Origin: Gaiellasilicea sp035556515
GTDB lineage: Bacteria; Actinomycetota; Thermoleophilia; Gaiellales; Gaiellaceae
Assembly (NCBI GenBank): GCA_035556515.1
Contig: DATMEO010000138.1
Coordinates: 1-7,095 of the forward strand
Direction: 5' to 3'
Length of the DNA: 7,095 nt
Every line of letters starts with the position of its first letter. Positions within the stretch are counted from its first letter, which is position 1. Of the stretch, positions 4,597-7,095 are shown piece by piece. The notes under the pieces are model-generated. The model was not told the DNA's origin, made no database searches, and saw only the letters and a list, made by a program, of their open reading frames with translations. Made by a program: the position numbers and the translations under genes.

Positions 4597-6012
4597 ATGC
4601 GACCGCGGAGCCTGAAGCCGCCGCTGCCGTCGCGGCCGTCGTGGTGGCTGGAGGAGGCGCGCGCACACCGGTCGGAGACGGTCGCGCCTCCCCTCGCCGG
4701 CTCGCTCGAGGTCGACGTTGCCGTCGTCGGCGGCGGCTACACCGGGCTCTGGACGGCGCTGGCGCTGCGCGAGCGCGACCCCGCGCTGAGCGTTGCGCTG
4801 CTCGAGGCGCGCGAGATCGGCGACGGGCCGAGCGGTCGCAACGGCGGCTTCCTCCACGGCTACTGGTCGTCGCTCGCGACGCTCCGCGCCGTGCTAGGCG
4901 ACGGCGCCGCACTCCAGCTCGCGCACGCGTCGAGCCGGGTCGTGCCCGCGGTGCGCGACGTGCTCCAGCAGCGAGGCGAGGACGTCTGGTTGCGAGAAGG
5001 GGGCCTGCTCAAGGTCGCCGCCACGGAGGCCGAGGAGGCCGTGGTCGAACGCTCGGTGCGAGCGGCGCGCGAGCTCGGCGTCGAGGAGGAGGCGGTCGCA
5101 CTCGGACGCGAGGACGTACGGCAGCGGCTCGACTCGCCGCGCTTCCGGTGCGGTGTCTTCTTCCGCGACGGCGCGATCGTGCAGCCGGCGCGGCTGGCCC
5201 TGGCGCTGAAGCGAGCCGCCAAAGCCGCTGGCGTCCAGCTGTTCGAGCACACGCCTGTGACCGCGGTCGAGTCTGGGAGGGTCGCGACGCCCGATGGGAC
5301 CGTTCGCGCCCGCGAGATCGTGCTCGCGCTGAACGCCTGGGCGACGGGCTGGCCGCTCGGCGGACGGCAGACGACGTTCGCGAGCGCGGTCGTGCTCACG
5401 GAGCCGGTGCCGGTGCTGCTGGCACAGATCGGCTGGACCGGAGGCGAGGCGGTCACGGACGGCCGTATGTTCCTCCACTACTTCCGCACGACGCCCGACG
5501 GCCGCGTGCTGATGGGCAGCGGCTCCGGCCGGCTCGAGCCGGGCGGCAGGGTCGGCCCCGGCGTGCTCGAAGACGTCGCCGCGCAGGCGCGCGCACACGA
5601 CGGGCTGCGAACACTGCTCCCCGCGCTGGCGGATGCGCGAATCGAGGCGCGCTGGAGCGGCCCGATCGACGTCTCCGCCGACAAGCTGCCCCGCTTCGGG
5701 ACGATCCCGGGCACGCGGATCCACTTCGGCGCCGGCTATTCCGGCAACGGCGTCGGGCCAAGCTGGCTCGGTGGCCAGATCCTCGCGTCGCTTGCGCTCG
5801 GCACGCACGACGAGTGGACGGCGCTGCCGCTCGTCGACAGGCGGGCGCGGCGGCTGCCGCCCGAGCCGTTCCGCTACGTCGGCGGCAAGCTCGTCCGCTG
5901 GGGCACGCTCGCCTCGGAGGAGGCGCTCGCCGCCGGGCGGCAGCCGTCCGCCGCCGCGCGCGCCGCCGCCGCGATCCCGCGGCTGCTACGGATGCCGATC
6001 GGGACCCGCTAA
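4597..6012 (+). CDS. FAD-dependent oxidoreductase, DAO family
   Basis: This 471-residue flavoprotein has an N-terminal dinucleotide-binding fold (VDVAVVGGGYTGLWTALAL, GxGxxG at 45-50, with E70 in LLEA as the likely ribose-binding acid), then GPSGRNGGF (77-85), which in DAO-family enzymes lies near the flavin. A C-terminal FAD-contact motif, GAGYSGNGV, sits at 378-386. WWLEEA (16-21) near the start and the EPFRY-GGKLVRWG tail (423-437) fit the amine-oxidising branch related to PuuB/OrdL. The probable chemistry is oxidation of a secondary or primary amine, or an amino acid, by O2 or another acceptor; the substrate cannot be told. ATG 4597 is preferred: the frame is open upstream to ~4360 but that region is coding on the other strand, and TAGAGT lies at leaderless distance. 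No polyamine-pathway genes are nearby. A palindrome follows the stop by 26 bases. Confidence 0.92.
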   Translation: MRPRSLKPPLPSRPSWWLEEARAHRSETVAPPLAGSLEVDVAVVGGGYTGLWTALALRERDPALSVALLEAREIGDGPSGRNGGFLHGYWSSLATLRAVLGDGAALQLAHASSRVVPAVRDVLQQRGEDVWLREGGLLKVAATEAEEAVVERSVRAARELGVEEEAVALGREDVRQRLDSPRFRCGVFFRDGAIVQPARLALALKRAAKAAGVQLFEHTPVTAVESGRVATPDGTVRAREIVLALNAWATGWPLGGRQTTFASAVVLTEPVPVLLAQIGWTGGEAVTDGRMFLHYFRTTPDGRVLMGSGSGRLEPGGRVGPGVLEDVAAQARAHDGLRTLLPALADARIEARWSGPIDVSADKLPRFGTIPGTRIHFGAGYSGNGVGPSWLGGQILASLALGTHDEWTALPLVDRRARRLPPEPFRYVGGKLVRWGTLASEEALAAGRQPSAAARAAAAIPRLLRMPIGTR

Positions 6013-6025
6013 GCCGACGGCGGCC

Positions 6026-6364
6026 TCAGCGCTCGTCGCCTTGTGTTTCGGAAACACGAGGCTCGGCCGGACGCCGCGAGCTCGCCTCGTGTAGGGCCTC
6101 GCGCGTGTACCCGAAACCCGGGGCGCGGCCGGCTGCGACGTCGCCGAGCACGTCGCCCAAGACGTCACTCAGCTCGGCGCGCCGCCTCCGCTCGGCGAGG
6201 ACGAGCCGTCGAACGTTGGCATAGCTCGGACGCGGCAGCCCACGGAGTGCCGCAGCCTCGCCGACCCGCCGCCACGTCTCCGCGATCGGCTGTCCCTCGC
6301 GGTCGAGCTCGATGGCGAGGTCGTCGATGCACGGGAGGCTCGATCGGGGAATCGCGAAGCGCAC
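6026..6364 (-). CDS. Small helical, possibly DNA-binding protein, unknown function
   Basis: This 112-residue protein starts at GTG 6364. After a short lead (MRFAIPRSSLPCIDDLA), residues ~25-60 (GQPIAETWRRVGEAA, then LPRPSYANVRRLVLAERRRRAE) look like a helix-turn-helix with a basic recognition helix. From memory, IAETWRRVG-LPRPSY-VR occurs in small uncharacterised actinobacterial proteins, some likely DNA binding. The C-terminal 25 residues are rich in Arg, Glu and Ser and probably disordered. Their last codons (RVSETQG) are translated from the palindromic repeat at 6038-6062, so the end of the gene may have been replaced or extended by that repeat. No strong Shine-Dalgarno is seen. A palindrome flanked by direct repeats lies 6-51 bases upstream and could be its operator. 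It ends 13 bases from the convergent oxidoreductase gene. Confidence 0.6.
   Translation of the reverse strand: MRFAIPRSSLPCIDDLAIELDREGQPIAETWRRVGEAAALRGLPRPSYANVRRLVLAERRRRAELSDVLGDVLGDVAAGRAPGFGYTREALHEASSRRPAEPRVSETQGDER
6038..6062 (+). repeat. Palindromic repeat copy 1, after the oxidoreductase gene
   Basis: The arms are GCCTTGTGTTTC (6038-6049) and GAAACACGAGGC (6051-6062) around G6050, with one T·G wobble. In the + sense this matches copy 2 in the - sense, including the central G. It begins 26 bases past the oxidoreductase stop, as a terminator would, but no T run follows. It also encodes the tail of the opposing gene. It may be a REP-like element or RNA 3'-end hairpin. Confidence 0.65.
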
Positions 6365-6369
6365 GCTTC

Positions 6370-6415
6370 GATCGTGCCGCTCGAAACGTCACGGAAGCGT
6401 GACGGGATCGTGCCG
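6370..6415. promoter_or_regulatory. Operator-like site upstream of the small unknown gene
   Basis: A perfect 7-base inverted repeat, CGTCACG (6387-6393) and CGTGACG (6398-6404) with a GAAG spacer, sits between two direct copies of GATCGTGCCG (6370-6379 and 6406-6415, 36 bases apart). The site is 6-51 bases upstream of GTG 6364 on the - strand, where an operator would lie. Autoregulation is a guess. Confidence 0.42.
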
Positions 6416-6426
6416 AAAGGCTGGCG

Positions 6427-6461
6427 GAGGAGCCTTGTGTTTCCGAAACACAAGGCTCCTC
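6427..6461 (-). repeat. Palindromic repeat copy 2, after msrA
   Basis: The arms are two perfect 17-base inverted repeats (6427-6443 and 6445-6461) around C6444. Read on the - strand, the core GCCTTGTGTTTCGGAAACAC is the same as copy 1, and the repeat begins 14 bases past the msrA stop. It can form a very stable RNA or DNA hairpin. With no T run, a factor-independent terminator is uncertain. Confidence 0.7.
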
Positions 6462-6475
6462 GCGGGCCGAGCGGC

Positions 6476-6952
6476 TTAGGTCCGGCAGGTCGCGCGGCCG
6501 CTCTTGACGAGGTACTGCTGGTGGTACTCCTCCGCCGGCCAGAACGTCGATGCCGCTGCGATCTCGGTCGCAATCGGCTGTCCGAACCGGGCTTGCGCCC
6601 GCGCCTTCGATTCGGCCGCGACCTCCGCCTGCTCCGGCGAGTGGGTGAAGATCGCGGAGCGGTACTGGGTGCCGACGTCCCAGCCCTGGCGGTTCACCTG
6701 GGTCGGGTCGTGGAAGCTCCAGAACCTGTCGACGAGCTCGCCGTAGGAGACCTCGGCCGGGTCGAACGTGACCTCGACCGCCTCGGCGTGACCGGTCGTG
6801 CCGCTGCAGACCTGCTCGTAGCTCGGGTTCTCGGCGTGCCCACCGGAGTAGCCGACCTGGGCGTCGGTGACGCCGGGCGTGTTGCGGAAGTCGACCTCGA
6901 CGCCCCAGAAGCAGCCTGCGGCGAAGGTCGCCGTCTCGCTCTGCGCGCTCAT
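6476..6952 (-). CDS. msrA: Peptide-methionine (S)-S-oxide reductase MsrA
   Basis: MsrA reduces the S epimer of methionine sulfoxide in proteins and free Met, repairing oxidative damage with electrons usually supplied by thioredoxin. The 158 residues include the catalytic motif GCFWG (13-17, nucleophile C14), VGYSGGHAENPSYEQVCSG (33-51), TGHAEAVEV (53-61), FW-FHDPTQVNRQGWDVGTQYRS (77-99) and EEYHQQYL (141-148). C156 near the C-terminus (GRATCRT) is a probable resolving cysteine. Length is normal. ATG 6952 is confirmed by the GCFWG position, by GGAG at 6961-6958 with a 5-base spacer, and by the ATGA overlap with the msrB stop. It is co-transcribed with msrB, upstream of it on the - strand. A strong palindrome follows its stop. 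Confidence 0.96.
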   Translation of the reverse strand: MSAQSETATFAAGCFWGVEVDFRNTPGVTDAQVGYSGGHAENPSYEQVCSGTTGHAEAVEVTFDPAEVSYGELVDRFWSFHDPTQVNRQGWDVGTQYRSAIFTHSPEQAEVAAESKARAQARFGQPIATEIAAASTFWPAEEYHQQYLVKSGRATCRT

Positions 6953-7095
6953 GTCTTCTCCAGGTCGAGCGCGCAGGAGTTGATGCAGTAGCGCTGGCCC
7001 GTCGGGCCGGGACCGTCCGGGAAGACGTGGCCGAGGTGCCCGCCGCACGCGGCGCACAGGACCTCGGTGCGAACCATCCCGTAGCTCGAATCGGT
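6949..7095 (-). CDS. msrB: Peptide-methionine (R)-S-oxide reductase MsrB, C-terminal 48 residues (5' end outside window)
   Basis: MsrB reduces the R epimer of methionine sulfoxide, complementing MsrA. The visible part reads in frame from the window edge. It contains a zinc-binding CxxC (CAAC, in-window residues 14-17), GGHLGHVFPDGPGPTG (18-33) and the catalytic RYCINS box (35-40, C37 the nucleophile), and ends LDLEKT. Position 41, usually Ala or Ser after CINS, is Cys here; it might serve as an extra thiol, though this is unproven. The stop TGA overlaps the msrA ATG by four bases (ATGA), so the two repair enzymes are translated as a coupled pair. About two-thirds of the protein lies beyond base 7095. 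Confidence 0.94.
   Translation of the reverse strand, partial: TDSSYGMVRTEVLCAACGGHLGHVFPDGPGPTGQRYCINSCALDLEKT

Noticed and set aside
4641..6224. 527-codon + strand open frame overlapping the oxidoreductase
   Set aside because: The translation is almost all Arg/Ala/Gly, and the real oxidoreductase occupies the same DNA in another frame with full family motifs. Long stop-free shadows are expected at this GC content.

Overview
This is a GC-rich window with strong G/C bias at third codon positions. It contains an isocitrate lyase of the actinobacterial type, several genes whose only visible start signal is a TANNNT box 7-8 bases before the ATG (leaderless transcription), a DUF6766-type membrane protein and an actinobacterial-style tyrosine recombinase remnant. 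Together these point to an Actinomycetota chromosome, perhaps class Thermoleophilia. The phylum is a fair inference; the class is a guess from recalled protein families.

Layout from left to right. Bases 1-1486 hold the last ~358 codons of isocitrate lyase (aceA, glyoxylate shunt) and a stand-alone receiver-domain protein, both on the + strand. Bases 1521-1677 are a tandem tRNA pair, tRNA-Glu(UUC) and tRNA-Val(UAC). The 3' half of the tRNA-Val gene (43 bases, from the anticodon loop to the discriminator base) recurs at 3061-3103 with one mismatch. The 1.4 kb between the copies looks like a very small integrated element. It contains a tyrosine recombinase C-terminal remnant, paired short direct repeats near both ends that resemble integrase arm sites, and one intact cargo gene for a secreted coiled-coil protein.

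Right of the element are a putative small exported protein (- strand) and, divergent from it, a VapC-like PIN-domain protein with no visible antitoxin and two altered acidic positions. Convergent with the PIN gene is a two-gene unit on the - strand: a 24-residue one-helix membrane peptide whose stop overlaps the TTG start of an internally duplicated DUF6766-like membrane protein. Bases 4597-6012 encode a DAO-family FAD-dependent oxidoreductase (+). It is followed on the - strand by a small helical, possibly DNA-binding protein of unknown function, then by msrA and the 3' end of msrB. msrB and msrA overlap by ATGA and form a methionine sulfoxide repair operon.

Two near-identical palindromes (6038-6062 and 6427-6461) lie just past the 3' ends of the oxidoreductase and msrA genes, in the same sense relative to each transcript. 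A palindrome flanked by 10-base direct repeats precedes the small unknown gene and could be an operator. The most distinctive feature is the miniature tRNA-Val element, which keeps both att copies and arm-like repeats but has lost most of its integrase.
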